64,000 bases of DNA from Sulfurimonas sp. GTDB lineage: Bacteria; Campylobacterota; Campylobacteria; Campylobacterales; Sulfurimonadaceae. The stretch is taken from assembly GCA_030949825.1 (NCBI GenBank), contig JAUZSC010000008.1, positions 62,001 through 126,000 of the forward strand, in the 5' to 3' direction. Shown one piece after another: positions 12,271 through 22,120 of the stretch. A program made the translations under genes and the position numbers. The notes beneath the pieces are model-generated. The model was not told where the DNA came from. It did not search any database and saw nothing but the letters and a program-made list of their open reading frames with translations. How positions within the stretch are numbered: the stretch's first letter is position 1; each line of letters starts with the position of its first letter.

Positions 12271-12714
12271 CTAAATTAAGGAGTTTTCATCTCTTATATC
12301 GATATTTAAATAACTTTTTAAGAATATTTCTGCGGCAATTCCATTGCCTCGATGCAGCGTCTCTTTCTTTTCATTTAAAATAGGAGTCGTTTTGAGTCCA
12401 CAACTAGGAGATTTTGACTTTAAAACAATAGCATCTACATTAGGATTATTTTTTATAAAAGAAGTGATTTCATCTTCAAGAACTTGCGTAACATCTTTGT
12501 TTGTAACATCTGTAATAATTCTATTTTGTCCACCTATCTCAAGTACATTTATACGCTCACGCGGTGTTCCAAAAAGAGGTGATTCTGGACAAAATGGAAT
12601 TATTTCATAGTCTCTATAAGCTTCTAAAACCTCATTTACTTTTTTTGTTTTACCATCGTAGCGACAGTATTCACCGAGTAAACAAGCGGAGATAATAACT
12701 TTTTTCTTAGACAA
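12271..12714 (-). CDS. DUF523 family protein
   Basis: A 147-residue DUF523 protein. It shows the three conserved Cys/Pro blocks of the family: SACLLGEYCRYDG at the N-terminus, FCPESPLFGTPRER in the middle and KSKSPSCG near residue 105. The conserved cysteines suggest metal or Fe-S binding, but no function is established. It ends 36 nt before alaS and starts 2 nt after the aldehyde dehydrogenase stop, so it is probably in the same operon. Confidence 0.85.
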   Translation of the reverse strand: MSKKKVIISACLLGEYCRYDGKTKKVNEVLEAYRDYEIIPFCPESPLFGTPRERINVLEIGGQNRIITDVTNKDVTQVLEDEITSFIKNNPNVDAIVLKSKSPSCGLKTTPILNEKKETLHRGNGIAAEIFLKSYLNIDIRDENSLI

Positions 12715-12715
12715 A

Positions 12716-14131
12716 TTAACAAATCACAACGCTTTTAATCTCAGTCATTTCTTCAATCGCAAAACGAGGACCTTCACGCCCTACTCCACTTAGTTTTACT
12801 CCGCCATAAGGCTGAATATCAAATCGTAATGTTGGCATATCGTTAATAACAATTCCACCGGCATCTAGCTCATCAATAGCTCTTTGCGTCACACGCAAGT
12901 CATTTGTAAAAACTGAGAACTGTAAACCATAAGGGGAATTGTTCATTCGTGGAAGCGCATCATCAAAATTATCAACACGAACAAGTGAGACAATCGGAGC
13001 AAATACTTCTTCACATACTATAGCCATATCATCACAAACATCAGTCATCACACATGGATGGAACATTCTTCCCTCACGATGGGGTGGCAGAAGTGGTGTT
13101 GCACCTTCTTCTATTGCGCTTGTCACCCAGTCCATTGCACGAGTAGCCGATTCATCATCTATAAGAGGACCCATAAATGTGTCATCATCATAAGGAGAAC
13201 CCACTTTTAGTTTTTTAGTTTCTTCTGCCATCTTTATAGCAAAAGCATCGTAAATATCTGTATGCACATAGATCCGTTGAAGCGAGATGCACACCTGACC
13301 AGAATTTACAAAAGCACCAATAGAGCACCTTTGTGATGCTAAGTTTAAATTTGCACTTGCATCTATAAATGTTGCAGCATTTCCACCAAGTTCAAGTCCA
13401 ACTTTTTTAATTCCAGCAGATTTCGTAATAATGTTCCCAACAGGAACTGAACCTGTAAAACTTATCACTCTAGGAATATCAGAACTTACAAGTGTTCCGC
13501 CAACTTCAGCATCTCCGTACACAAGACTCAATGCATCTTTAACTGCAAACTCCGACTCTATAAAAAGCTTTGCAAATTTATAAGCCGTTAATGGTGCTTC
13601 AGGAGTTGGTTTTAGTACAACCGTATTTCCTGCCACAAGGGCAGGTGCTAGTTTATGTGCTACAAGGTTAAGAGGAAAGTTAAACGGAGTTATACAGGCA
13701 ACAACACCAACAGGTAAGCGAGTAAAATATGCAAGCGTTTTTTTACCACTCGCCATTGCATCTGTGTTAATTGTTTCACCGTGCATTGTACGCATTGTTT
13801 CGCATGAGAGTGTTACCGTCTCGATGCATCGCTGGACTTCAATTCTTGAAAAAGTGATAGGTTTTCCAACTTCATCCGTCATCGTTTGCGCAATATCTTC
13901 TTTATTCTCTCTTAATTTTTGAGCAACATCAAGTAACCATGAACATCTTTGTGCAAGCGTTGAAGCCTTTGCAGATGCAGTAGCTGCTTGTGCAATTTTA
14001 AGAGCTCTGTTTGTGTCCTCTGCATCACAGATAGGTGCAGTTGAAACTACTTTTCCATTAAAGGGACTTTTTCTTTCACTTAGCTTCTCTTTTGTAGCTT
14101 CTTTTGAGCCAAAAAATATTTTTGCGTGCAT
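12716..14131 (-). CDS. NAD(P)-dependent aldehyde dehydrogenase
   Basis: A 471-residue aldehyde dehydrogenase superfamily enzyme that oxidises an aldehyde to an acid or thioester. It shows the Rossmann segment FTGSVPVG, catalytic glutamate LELGGN and catalytic cysteine NSGQVC. The set is closest to the lactaldehyde, succinate-semialdehyde and non-phosphorylating glyceraldehyde-3-phosphate dehydrogenase groups; the substrate cannot be fixed by eye. I chose the ATG at 14131 because GGAG lies 6 nt upstream. A TTG 12 nt further upstream would remove that site. Confidence 0.88.
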   Translation of the reverse strand: MHAKIFFGSKEATKEKLSERKSPFNGKVVSTAPICDAEDTNRALKIAQAATASAKASTLAQRCSWLLDVAQKLRENKEDIAQTMTDEVGKPITFSRIEVQRCIETVTLSCETMRTMHGETINTDAMASGKKTLAYFTRLPVGVVACITPFNFPLNLVAHKLAPALVAGNTVVLKPTPEAPLTAYKFAKLFIESEFAVKDALSLVYGDAEVGGTLVSSDIPRVISFTGSVPVGNIITKSAGIKKVGLELGGNAATFIDASANLNLASQRCSIGAFVNSGQVCISLQRIYVHTDIYDAFAIKMAEETKKLKVGSPYDDDTFMGPLIDDESATRAMDWVTSAIEEGATPLLPPHREGRMFHPCVMTDVCDDMAIVCEEVFAPIVSLVRVDNFDDALPRMNNSPYGLQFSVFTNDLRVTQRAIDELDAGGIVINDMPTLRFDIQPYGGVKLSGVGREGPRFAIEEMTEIKSVVIC

Positions 14132-14167
14132 TGTACTCTCCAAATTATTCTTGTGAAATTATATCAT

Positions 14168-14497
14168 TTATAGAGTTATATTCTCTACTATCTCTATATC
14201 TTTTGGAGTAACGATAATAGCATCTATCATAAAGTCTACATCAAGCGCATTTTTTTTCATATATACATGCACTGTTCTTATAAATTTTCTAAGCTTACTT
14301 GGGCTTATATTTTGTATAGCAGACTCATAGTCGAGCCCACTTTTTACTTCGATAAAGTGAAGCACTTCTTCTTTACTTGCAATAATATCTATCTCGCCAA
14401 AACGAGAGTAGAAATTTCGTTCTACTATAATAAAGCCTTTATCGTAAAGGAATATACAGGCTTTTTCTTCTGCTATATTTCCTTTAGCTCTACTCAT
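14168..14497 (-). CDS. UPF0102 (YraN) family protein
   Basis: A 109-residue protein of the YraN/UPF0102 family, related to Holliday-junction resolvases and restriction-endonuclease folds. It shows the core GEIDIIASKE and FIEVKSG, which supply the D-(E/D)xK residues of that fold, and the N-terminal KGNIAEEKACIFL helix. The cellular role is not established. It follows the PIN toxin gene by 6 nt. Confidence 0.88.
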   Translation of the reverse strand: MSRAKGNIAEEKACIFLYDKGFIIVERNFYSRFGEIDIIASKEEVLHFIEVKSGLDYESAIQNISPSKLRKFIRTVHVYMKKNALDVDFMIDAIIVTPKDIEIVENITL

Positions 14498-14503
14498 ACT
14501 TAC

Positions 14504-14881
14504 TTAACACTTCTCAACATCCCTATCAAAACTCAATTTTCCAAAACCTTGTAGTTTACTTTTTGCACAAATGAGAGCATCCACAAAATCTATATTTTTA
14601 TTTTCAACTATATTTAATGCTTCATATAAAATTGTTTTATTTGAATTAATTACACCATTTAAATTTAAAATAGCTTTTAGGTCATTGATAACATCATTTT
14701 TGGGTTGTTTATAAAATTTTGTAAGCACAAAAAAGGCTTCCATTAAAACACCATCTAGTATTTCAACTTGTAGTTTTGCGGTTTCTATATCTTTAAATAT
14801 TTCTATACTTTTAGCTAAGTGTTCTTTGTGGTCACCTACTAAAAATCTAATGATTATATTTGTATCAAGAAGATAAACCAT
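14504..14881 (-). CDS. PIN-domain toxin (VapC-like)
   Basis: A 125-residue PIN-domain ribonuclease. The acidic active-site residues are visible in YLLDTNIIIRF (first Asp), MEAFFVLTK (Glu) and DFVDALICA (Asp pair). PIN toxins cleave tRNA or other RNA and are blocked by the product of the preceding gene. It overlaps that antitoxin gene by 17 nt, typical of a co-translated toxin-antitoxin operon. The precise VapBC subgroup is unknown. Confidence 0.88.
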   Translation of the reverse strand: MVYLLDTNIIIRFLVGDHKEHLAKSIEIFKDIETAKLQVEILDGVLMEAFFVLTKFYKQPKNDVINDLKAILNLNGVINSNKTILYEALNIVENKNIDFVDALICAKSKLQGFGKLSFDRDVEKC

Positions 14882-15119
14882 ATTTCTCTTCCATCGTTTT
14901 CATCATTGAAAATTCTTTAATCTCTTCCATGCTTAGCTTAGTAGATTTAACTTTATTCTTATATTTGCCAGCTAAACTAGGAACTATACTCTGGGTTTGA
15001 ACAGGATAAACCATAGCAAGAACTTGTTTTTTTCTTTTGTCTATGATTTGAATAGCTTCTGTTAGATTTGAAAATATAGAGCTATTTTTTTGTATTTCAC
15101 CAATGCCAATACTTAACAT
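14865..15119 (-). CDS. Antitoxin of PIN toxin pair (Phd/YefM-like)
   Basis: An 84-residue protein with an N-terminal half resembling Phd/YefM DNA-binding domains: LSIGIGEIQKNSSIFSNL, then IIDKRKKQVLAMVYP. A charged C-terminal tail probably wraps the toxin. It is the first gene of the pair, and a 43-bp inverted repeat lies only 5 nt upstream of its start, which fits autoregulation by the toxin-antitoxin complex. Family placement is by pattern only. Confidence 0.75.
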   Translation of the reverse strand: MLSIGIGEIQKNSSIFSNLTEAIQIIDKRKKQVLAMVYPVQTQSIVPSLAGKYKNKVKSTKLSMEEIKEFSMMKTMEEKYGLSS

Positions 15120-15124
15120 TACAG

Positions 15125-15167
15125 AATCCTTTTATATATATTAAATTCATTATATATAAAAAGGATT
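15125..15167. promoter_or_regulatory. Inverted repeat, likely antitoxin operator
   Basis: Two arms, 15125-15140 (AATCCTTTTATATATA) and 15151-15167, are reverse complements apart from one extra T, separated by 10 nt. The repeat lies immediately upstream of the antitoxin gene and covers its expected promoter, and it also lies downstream of the MFS gene on the same strand. It is a plausible binding site for the antitoxin, but could also act as a terminator stem. Confidence 0.6.
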
Positions 15168-15198
15168 ATTTTGTCAATTTATCTACACGCTAAAACAC

Positions 15199-16431
15199 TT
15201 ATGCAGTTTGCATTCTCACTTTTTTAATATTACTCATCATCCAAATAGAAGTAATAAGCGCAATTACAAAAAGGGCTACAAATACATAAAGAGTGTTTGA
15301 GTAACTCCCAGTTGCATCTTTAACATAGGCAATAATAAGTGGTCCAACAAGTCCTGCTAATGCCCAAGCTGTAAGTATATACCCATGGATAGCACCTAAT
15401 TGTTTTGTGCCAAATACATCACCAATATATGCAGGAATAGAAGCAAATGCTCCACCATAACATGTCATAATATAGTAAACGAGTACTGAGTATAAAAGAA
15501 CACTTGTTACTGTTGTTAGAAGATAAAATGCAACAATCTGCGTAGCGAAGAAAACAACAAATACGATAGGACGCGTTAAGTAATCAGACGCACTTGCCCA
15601 TGCTATGCGACCAACTCCATTAAATATACCCATAAGTCCAACAGCAGATGCTGCTGCGAGTGCTGAGATACCTACTACTTCTTGAAGAAGAGGAGATGCT
15701 ACAGAAATAATAGCGATACCACATGTCACATTGATAAAAAGCATAATCCAAAGCCCATAAAAACGACCTGTCTTAATAGCTTCTTCACGACTCATAGATG
15801 CAAGGTCAGCTTTTACTTTTTCAGGTTTAAAATTCTTAGGCATATAACCTTCTGCTGGTACTGCTAAATATTGAGCAGATGCAAACATTACTACAAAGTA
15901 TATAGATCCTAAAATATAAAAGGTATTAGAAATACCCACATCATCTATAAGTATTTTTATAGCTGGACCTGAGATAGCAGATGCAAAACCAAAACCCATA
16001 ATAGCTAAACCAGTTGCCATCCCTCGTTTGTCTGGAAACCATTTAACTAAAGTTGAAACGGGAGAAATATAACCGATTCCAAGTCCTGCTCCACCTAAGA
16101 CACCGTATGTCAAGTAAAGTAAATACTTTGATTCCATTGCGATTGCAAAACCAGAGCCAACAGTACCAAGTCCAAAAAGTATCGCTGCTAATGTAGCTGC
16201 TACTCGAGGTCCTTTGTTTTCTACAAACTTACCTAAAAGTGCGGCGGATAATCCTAAAAAGAATATTGCAACAGAAAAAGTAATTGTAACATCCGTAAGT
16301 GTCCAGTTCATTGCTGCTTGAATTGGGTTAACATAAACACTCCAAGCATAGACAGAACCTATACAAATATGGATTCCCATTGCGGCTATTACGATTAGCC
16401 AACGGTTTTTTTGTGTACTTTCATTACTCAT
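15199..16431 (-). CDS. MFS transporter, oxalate/formate antiporter (OFA) family
   Basis: A 410-residue, 12-helix major facilitator. Features typical of the OFA family are the N-terminal helix with GIHICIGSVYAWSVY, KGPRVAATL in the first cytoplasmic loop, and WFPDKRGMATGLAIMGFG after helix 4. Characterised members exchange small carboxylates such as oxalate and formate; the substrate here is unknown. It is probably a single-gene transcript, with about 48 nt to the next gene upstream. Confidence 0.85.
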   Translation of the reverse strand: MSNESTQKNRWLIVIAAMGIHICIGSVYAWSVYVNPIQAAMNWTLTDVTITFSVAIFFLGLSAALLGKFVENKGPRVAATLAAILFGLGTVGSGFAIAMESKYLLYLTYGVLGGAGLGIGYISPVSTLVKWFPDKRGMATGLAIMGFGFASAISGPAIKILIDDVGISNTFYILGSIYFVVMFASAQYLAVPAEGYMPKNFKPEKVKADLASMSREEAIKTGRFYGLWIMLFINVTCGIAIISVASPLLQEVVGISALAAASAVGLMGIFNGVGRIAWASASDYLTRPIVFVVFFATQIVAFYLLTTVTSVLLYSVLVYYIMTCYGGAFASIPAYIGDVFGTKQLGAIHGYILTAWALAGLVGPLIIAYVKDATGSYSNTLYVFVALFVIALITSIWMMSNIKKVRMQTA

Positions 16432-16479
16432 TTTTATCCCTCATTTAATCTGCGTAAGTATATCAAAATAAATTAAAAG

Positions 16480-17211
16480 CTACTTGAGTAAAGATATTGT
16501 CTTTTCTCTTATAAATTTTGGAAGCACATTAAGTGCCCTTATAATTAAATAAAATCTAAGTGGAAAAGCGTACACCCTTTTATTTGTCTGTATTGCATGA
16601 ACAATCCTACTCACACCGTCTTTTGTTTCTAAAAGAAAAGGCATTTTAAATTTATTTTTATCTGTCATTTCACTTTTTATGAAACCTGGTAAGATATTTA
16701 TAACTTTTATATTTGTACTTGAATATTTATAACGAAGAGCTTCTGCATACGCACTTATAGCACTTTTTGATGAACTGTAAGCTTGGGATGATGGTAGAGA
16801 AATCAATGAAGCGAGTGAAGATATAAAAACTATTTTACCACTTTTTTGCTCTTCAAATTTAGGTAATAATATTTCTAAGATTGCATGATTTGCTAAAACA
16901 TTCACATCGTAAATCTTTTTAAAATCAGAAAAAGCTATCACTTCTTTAGAATGCCCTACTGAAACACCAGCATTTAAAATCACCATATCGACAGAACCTA
17001 TACTAGCGATTTTTGTCTGCAATACTTCAAACTCTGTAACATCGGCTACAAGTATTTTTACACTTTTACACAAAGATTCGAGTTCTTTTTGTAAAGATTT
17101 TAGTCTATCTTCTCTTCTTGCAAGTAAAATAAGAGAATTTTCTGAAGATGCATATTTTCGAGCGAGTTCTTCACCCAAACCACTACTTGCACCCGTGATT
17201 AAGATTTTAAT
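16480..17211 (-). CDS. Short-chain dehydrogenase/reductase, apparent ATT start
   Basis: A 243-residue SDR-family oxidoreductase. It has the TGxxxGxG cofactor site (ILITGASSGLGEEL), the NAG motif (VILNAGVS), catalytic Ser (FISSLAS) and YxxxK (AYSSSKSA; the Tyr is at AYS). Full conservation needs the frame to begin at 17211, where the codon is ATT, giving MKILITG. No ATG, GTG or TTG precedes the glycine motif, and a TTG at 17178 would cut through it. AGGA lies 7 nt upstream, and the ATT overlaps the hom stop as TAATT. The substrate is unknown. Confidence 0.82.
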   Translation of the reverse strand: MKILITGASSGLGEELARKYASSENSLILLARREDRLKSLQKELESLCKSVKILVADVTEFEVLQTKIASIGSVDMVILNAGVSVGHSKEVIAFSDFKKIYDVNVLANHAILEILLPKFEEQKSGKIVFISSLASLISLPSSQAYSSSKSAISAYAEALRYKYSSTNIKVINILPGFIKSEMTDKNKFKMPFLLETKDGVSRIVHAIQTNKRVYAFPLRFYLIIRALNVLPKFIREKTISLLK

Positions 17212-18474
17212 TATACAATCCTAATCATTACAGGTCGAGCAGTTACAAAGTCTAAAGATTCTAATGTTTTAATCATATTTTGAATATTTGATTCTACTGC
17301 AGTATGCGTTGATACAAGTAAATTTGCCGAATCTTCATTTACAGGACGCTGTAACATTGTCTCGATTGAGATACTGTTTTCTTCAAATATTTTTGTGATT
17401 TTTGCTAAAACCCCAGCTTTGTCTGAAACATTTATTCGTAGATAATACTTTGACTCTATGTTTGCAGTAGGCTTAAGTCTAAGTTTTGTGCCTTCCATTG
17501 GTCTGTCAAATCCAAGCATTGGAGTTGATTTTCCACTTCTTGCAATGTCAATGATGTTTGCAACAACAGCAGATGCAGTAGCATCTCCACCAGCACCAGG
17601 ACCATAAAAAAAGTGTCTCACCGACTTTATCGCCAACAACTGAAATAGCGTTCATAACACCATCTATCTTTGCTATCATCTCTTCTTGTTTAATCAAACA
17701 GGCATGAACACGAAGTTCAACTTCATCTCCATCTTTTTTAGCAATTCCTAAAAGTTTTACAGCGTAGCCGAACTCTTTAGCAAAAGAGATATCATCTTGA
17801 GATACATTGTCAATTCCCTCGATTAAAATATCTTCAGGTTTCGCGTCGATTCCATAAGCGATAGATGCAAGAATGAGAAGTTTATGTGCCGCGTCAAATC
17901 CGCCAACATCAAAAGTAGGATCAGCTTCTGCGTAACCTAAGTCTTGTGCAACTTGCAAAATATCTGCGTAAGCAACACCCTCTTGTTCCATTTTTGTCAT
18001 CATATAATTACATGTACCGTTCATAATACCCATAATAGATTCTATGTGATTAGCAGATAAACCATCACGAAGCCCACTAATAATAGGAATACCACCCGCC
18101 ACTGCTGCTTCATACTCAAAAGCTATGTCTTTTGCTATTTCTTGTAACTCATAACGGTGGTATGCTAAAAGTGCTTTGTTGGCAGTAACTACAGCTTTAC
18201 CTGATTCTAAGGCACGCTTCACTACTTTAAAAGGCTCATCAACGCCACCCATAAGTTCAACTACTATGTCGATCTCAGGGTCATTTAGAATATCATCCAC
18301 ATTATCTGTTATGAGAATATCTAAACCTCTATCTTTATTTAGGTTTTTAACAACACCACTTTTTACAATGATGTCTACTCCTGCACGAGCAGAAATAACA
18401 TCTGCATTATCGCGTAAAATCTCTGCAACACTTGTCCCAACAGTTCCTACGCCTATAATTCCAACTTTTATCAT
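17211..18474 (-). CDS. hom: Homoserine dehydrogenase (one-base frameshift in this sequence)
   Basis: Reduces aspartate semialdehyde to homoserine for threonine and methionine synthesis; about 420 residues when restored. The N-terminal NAD(P) site is GIIGVGTVGTSVAEIL, the catalytic domain includes GIMNGTCNYMM, and a C-terminal ACT domain (YLRINVSDKAGVLAKI) is expected to give allosteric control. The frame breaks at a run of seven A (17606-17612, plus) that should be six; ETLF then joins YGPGAGGDATASAV. It lies in an apparent operon with the aminotransferase upstream (4 nt gap). Confidence 0.93.
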
Positions 18475-18478
18475 AAAA

Positions 18479-19699
18479 TTATTTATCCTCTTTTTGAAAT
18501 TGTTTTAAAAATTCTTTAATATTTTTAGCCGCTTGACGGATTCTATTGTCATTTTCGATGAGAGCTATACGAACATAACCCTCACCATATGCTCCAAAAC
18601 CAATCCCTGGTGCGACACAAACGCCAGCTTCAACAAGAAGTCTTTTTGAAAACTCTAAAGAGCCTAGATGTTCTACACATTGGGGAATTTTTGCCCAAAT
18701 AAACATACTTGCTTCATTCTTTTTCATATGCCATCCAACTCTTGAAAAAGCTTCTATACATACTTCTTGGCGATGGTTATATTTCGCAGTTATATCACGA
18801 ACACATTGTTGGTCGCCATTTAATGCTACCGTAGCAGCCACTTGAATCGGAGTAAACATACCGTAATCTAACCATGACTTAATCTTTTGAAGCGCGCCTA
18901 TTAGTTTAGGATTTCCAACAAAGAAACCTACTCTCCAGCCAGCCATATTATAAGACTTAGAAAGTGTAAAACTCTCAACTGCCACATCTTTTGCACCAGG
19001 AACACTCATGATAGAAGGTGTGATATAACCATCAAAAGTAATATCTCCATAGGCGATATCCGAGATTACATAAAATCTTTTCTCTTTTGCCATAGCAACA
19101 AGACGCACATAAAATTCTTGTGTTACAGTTACTGTTGTTGGGTTGTGAGGAAAATTTACTAAAACATATTTGGGTTGTGGTGAACTTTCTTTAAATACGC
19201 GTTCTAAGTCTTGAAAAAATTTGTCTTCATCAAGTCTGTAATGCTCATCAAATTCTATTCCAAACTTAACAACATTTCCACCCGCTAAAATAAAAGAAAA
19301 CTCATGAATAGGGTAAGTAGGATCTGGAACAACCGCTACATCACCTGGATTTGTTACCGCATAAGTCAGGTGTGCATAACCCTCTTTTGAACCCATAGTT
19401 GCAACACATTCAGTCTCAGGATTTAGTACGCAGTCGTAGCGTCTTTCGTACCAGTCAGCAATGGCTTTAAGTAACTTAGGAATCCCTTTAGAAACAGAGT
19501 AGCCATGTGTTTTAGTTTTTTGTGCAGACTCTACAAGTTTTTCACGAATATGCTCAGGAGTATCACCATCAGGATTACCCATAGAAAAATCAATAACATC
19601 CGCACCAGCCCTACGCTCTTGCATCTTAAGTTCATTTACCTCAGCAAAAACATACTTGGGTAGCCTTTTCATTTTGTCAAATTGAATTTCGTCAAACAT
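18479..19699 (-). CDS. PLP-dependent class I aminotransferase (alanine/LL-DAP type)
   Basis: A 406-residue fold-type I aminotransferase. It has MGNPDGDTPEHI near the N-terminus, NFPHNPTT for the substrate carboxylate, DIAYGDI and the PLP lysine in SFTLSKSYNMAGWRVGF. The sequence resembles the AlaA/aspartate-transaminase and LL-diaminopimelate aminotransferase group, and its position directly upstream of hom suggests a role in aspartate-family amino-acid metabolism. The substrate cannot be fixed from sequence alone. Confidence 0.88.
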   Translation of the reverse strand: MFDEIQFDKMKRLPKYVFAEVNELKMQERRAGADVIDFSMGNPDGDTPEHIREKLVESAQKTKTHGYSVSKGIPKLLKAIADWYERRYDCVLNPETECVATMGSKEGYAHLTYAVTNPGDVAVVPDPTYPIHEFSFILAGGNVVKFGIEFDEHYRLDEDKFFQDLERVFKESSPQPKYVLVNFPHNPTTVTVTQEFYVRLVAMAKEKRFYVISDIAYGDITFDGYITPSIMSVPGAKDVAVESFTLSKSYNMAGWRVGFFVGNPKLIGALQKIKSWLDYGMFTPIQVAATVALNGDQQCVRDITAKYNHRQEVCIEAFSRVGWHMKKNEASMFIWAKIPQCVEHLGSLEFSKRLLVEAGVCVAPGIGFGAYGEGYVRIALIENDNRIRQAAKNIKEFLKQFQKEDK

Positions 19700-20541
19700 T
19701 ATTTATGTCCTTTTGGTTCGAGTGTTAGTTTATCTTTAACATTTTTAAGCGTGTACATATCGTCAATCTTTATATACCTTGCATTACTTGGAACTACAAG
19801 AAAGAGAGTGCGTGTTCTAGTATCCTCTTGAATCACTTTTAAAAGGTGTAATTGCTTATTGTAATAGCTAATTTTTGGATACCAATGATCTCTAAAAGAA
19901 CTTTTTATTTTAAGGCTTTGTATGTTTGATACATTCAACCAATGCGCATACAAAGATCTTTTTAATTGCATCTCTTGCTTGTCTTGAAGACTCGGTATAT
20001 TTAAACTAGCTTGGCTCATATCGATACTGTATTCCCAATGGCTTTTTGTGTGCCTTTTTATATCGATAACCCCACATCCACTTTTTTGTAACTCGGCTTG
20101 TAAAAGAAGCGGGTCTGTTGCATATTCTGCTTTTAAAACGATTGTCCAAGTAAATTCTGAACTATCAAGGTTTGATTCCATTGTTACATAACGGTAATAA
20201 CCCATATTTCGCAATGTATCTCCCATAATCTTTACAAAGAACAAGGGTGAAGCACTCGTTTTAAAACTAAGTTTTAATTCTTGAGGTTTTACAAAGAAAA
20301 GCTTGAGTAAGCCATTTTCTTTTAATGTTTGTGCAACTTTTACTGCATCAACTCTGTCTTGTCTGTAAAAATTTGTTTGGGGAGAAAATATCAACTTTAT
20401 AAAACTTTCATTCTTAGAAAACTCTTCTTCACTTACAAAACTCTTTACTTTTTGCATTAAAGGGTCTTGAATCTCTATAACTTCGTCCTCTGCAAATGCA
20501 GAAAAAACGAAAAGTGAAAGCATTAAAAATACTTTTACCAC
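19699..20541 (-). CDS. Hypothetical exported protein
   Basis: A 280-residue protein with a cleavable-looking signal peptide (KVFLMLSLFVFSAFAED) and no further hydrophobic segments, so probably periplasmic. I do not recognise the family. It starts with GTG, overlaps the RodZ-like gene by 7 nt and ends 1 nt into the aminotransferase start, so translation in this stretch is tightly coupled. A link to cell-envelope assembly is only suggested by the RodZ-like neighbour. Confidence 0.7.
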   Translation of the reverse strand: MVKVFLMLSLFVFSAFAEDEVIEIQDPLMQKVKSFVSEEEFSKNESFIKLIFSPQTNFYRQDRVDAVKVAQTLKENGLLKLFFVKPQELKLSFKTSASPLFFVKIMGDTLRNMGYYRYVTMESNLDSSEFTWTIVLKAEYATDPLLLQAELQKSGCGVIDIKRHTKSHWEYSIDMSQASLNIPSLQDKQEMQLKRSLYAHWLNVSNIQSLKIKSSFRDHWYPKISYYNKQLHLLKVIQEDTRTRTLFLVVPSNARYIKIDDMYTLKNVKDKLTLEPKGHK

Positions 20542-21387
20542 TTACGGCCCTTATTTAAACTTTTAAACTCAGCAACTGTAATCTTTGTAAAGATACCATC
20601 AACATATTTAAATCGCATGTTTTGTTTTGCAGAAAATTTAACATTTTCGCCATTTACTTCAAGCTTAACAGTCCCTGCTCCAAAAAGAAGTAACCAGTTT
20701 TTACTTGTATCAAGAGCAAATTTTTTTCTAAAAATTTTTTGATGTTTTTGATTTGTTTTAATATTTATATAGCCTGCCCAAATTTTTCTTTTTGGCAAGA
20801 TTTTTAAACTTTTAAGGCTTTGGATTTCAGGTTCAGCTTGAACGACTTCTTCCACGACCGGTTCTTCTTCTTTTATTTCTACTTCAAGAAGTTTTTTTTT
20901 CTGCTGTAGCATCGATTGTTGCATTCTCTTCATTCTTTTTTTCTATGATAATAATTTTTTCTACTACTGCCGGACTTATGTTTTTTCTAGCATCATCTAT
21001 TTTTGTATTATCTAAGTTTTCTATTTGGGGAGTCATTGAGTCCAAATATACAAAAGTATAATAAGCAAAAGATAAAAAGAGTCCTAAAGCTAAAAGAATA
21101 TAGATTAATGGATGAGTCGGTTTCGTTTTACTTACTACAAAAACTTTTTCTTGCTCTTGTAATTTTTCAGCTTTTTCTTTAAAAAACTCTTTACCCTTAG
21201 CTCGTAAATCACTTAAATCAACATCGTATTCTCTTTCTAAAATAGATACAAATCCTACAAACTGGACACTTTGTAAATCATCAAATGTCTCGTGAATAAT
21301 CGCTTGAACATATTCTCTAGATATATGTGTTTCATTATGAATTACTTGTGCTCCGATATCTCTTAAGACTTTTAAACCTTCGCTCAT
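20535..21387 (-). CDS. RodZ-like membrane protein (one-base frameshift in this sequence)
   Basis: When restored, about 283 residues in RodZ layout: an N-terminal helical domain (about 1-70), a charged linker, one membrane helix (PLIYILLALGLFLSFAYYTF, about 92-113), an acidic linker and a C-terminal beta-rich domain (WLLLFGAGTVKLEVNGE). RodZ links MreB filaments to the membrane for cell shape; the equivalence here is by architecture. The break is a run of nine T (20892-20900, plus) that should be eight. It starts in TAATG overlap with rlmB. Confidence 0.72.
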
Positions 21388-22073
21388 TATGTTCTCTCTC
21401 CCATTCTATCCATTAAAATTGCTCCAGCTACACTTACATTGAGTGAGTCAAATTCATGTGCCATTTTTATACTTATAACTTGGTCGAGCTTTGAGAGCGT
21501 ACGCGAAGTAAGTCCTTCACCCTCGCTTCCTAATACCAATACTTTTTTCTCAGAAATAGTAACTTCTTTGATATCTGAACCCGATGCATCAGCACCGTAG
21601 ACAGTAAATCCAGACATTTTAAAATCATTTATGACATCATGAACATTATGCTCAATGGCAAAAGGCATATCAAAAAGAGCACCTGTGCTTGAGCGAACGA
21701 TTCCATCAAAAGCTAGTTGTTTTACCCCACAGGCTATAATAGCATCTACACCAAGAGCGTAGGCACTTCTTACCAGTGCGCCAATGTTTCCAACATCAGT
21801 AAGTCCCGATAAAACAAGTATAAAGTTTTTACGAAGAAATAGCTTGTATGTATGTGGTTTGAAGTCACTCACCTCAGCTAAAAAGCCTTGGTGAGAAGCA
21901 TTTTTACACATTTTTTGTGCTGCTTCATTTGGTATTCGTTTTACTTCAAAGCCCATTTTCATAAGTCGGGAGTATTCTTTCTTTTCAATCTCTTTTACAA
22001 GATAAAGCGTTTTAATCATCTGAGGATAATTGTTTATTAAATAATATATTGGTTGTTTTGCATAAATTAACAT
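21387..22073 (-). CDS. rlmB: TrmH/SpoU family RNA 2'-O-methyltransferase
   Basis: A 228-residue SPOUT methyltransferase that 2'-O-methylates a ribose; RlmB acts on G2251 of 23S rRNA. It has the N-terminal substrate-binding domain and the three SpoU motifs: GLTDVGNIGALVRSAYALG, LGSEGEGL and MAHEFDSLNVSVAGAI. The SpoU/RlmB subfamily fits best; another tRNA or rRNA target is possible. It overlaps the RodZ-like start by 1 nt. Confidence 0.87.
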   Translation of the reverse strand: MLIYAKQPIYYLINNYPQMIKTLYLVKEIEKKEYSRLMKMGFEVKRIPNEAAQKMCKNASHQGFLAEVSDFKPHTYKLFLRKNFILVLSGLTDVGNIGALVRSAYALGVDAIIACGVKQLAFDGIVRSSTGALFDMPFAIEHNVHDVINDFKMSGFTVYGADASGSDIKEVTISEKKVLVLGSEGEGLTSRTLSKLDQVISIKMAHEFDSLNVSVAGAILMDRMGERT

Positions 22074-22120
22074 AAGACATTCTATCTAAAAAAAATTAAT
22101 ATTAAGATTATTAAGGTTTT

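Noticed and set aside
14131..14143. TTG at 14143 as the aldehyde dehydrogenase start
   Set aside because: It would place the start before the GGAG site that serves the ATG at 14131.
17548..17639. A novel C-terminus rich in Cys and Trp on homoserine dehydrogenase
   Set aside because: It is out-of-frame translation after a one-base run-length change; the normal ACT domain follows in the next frame.
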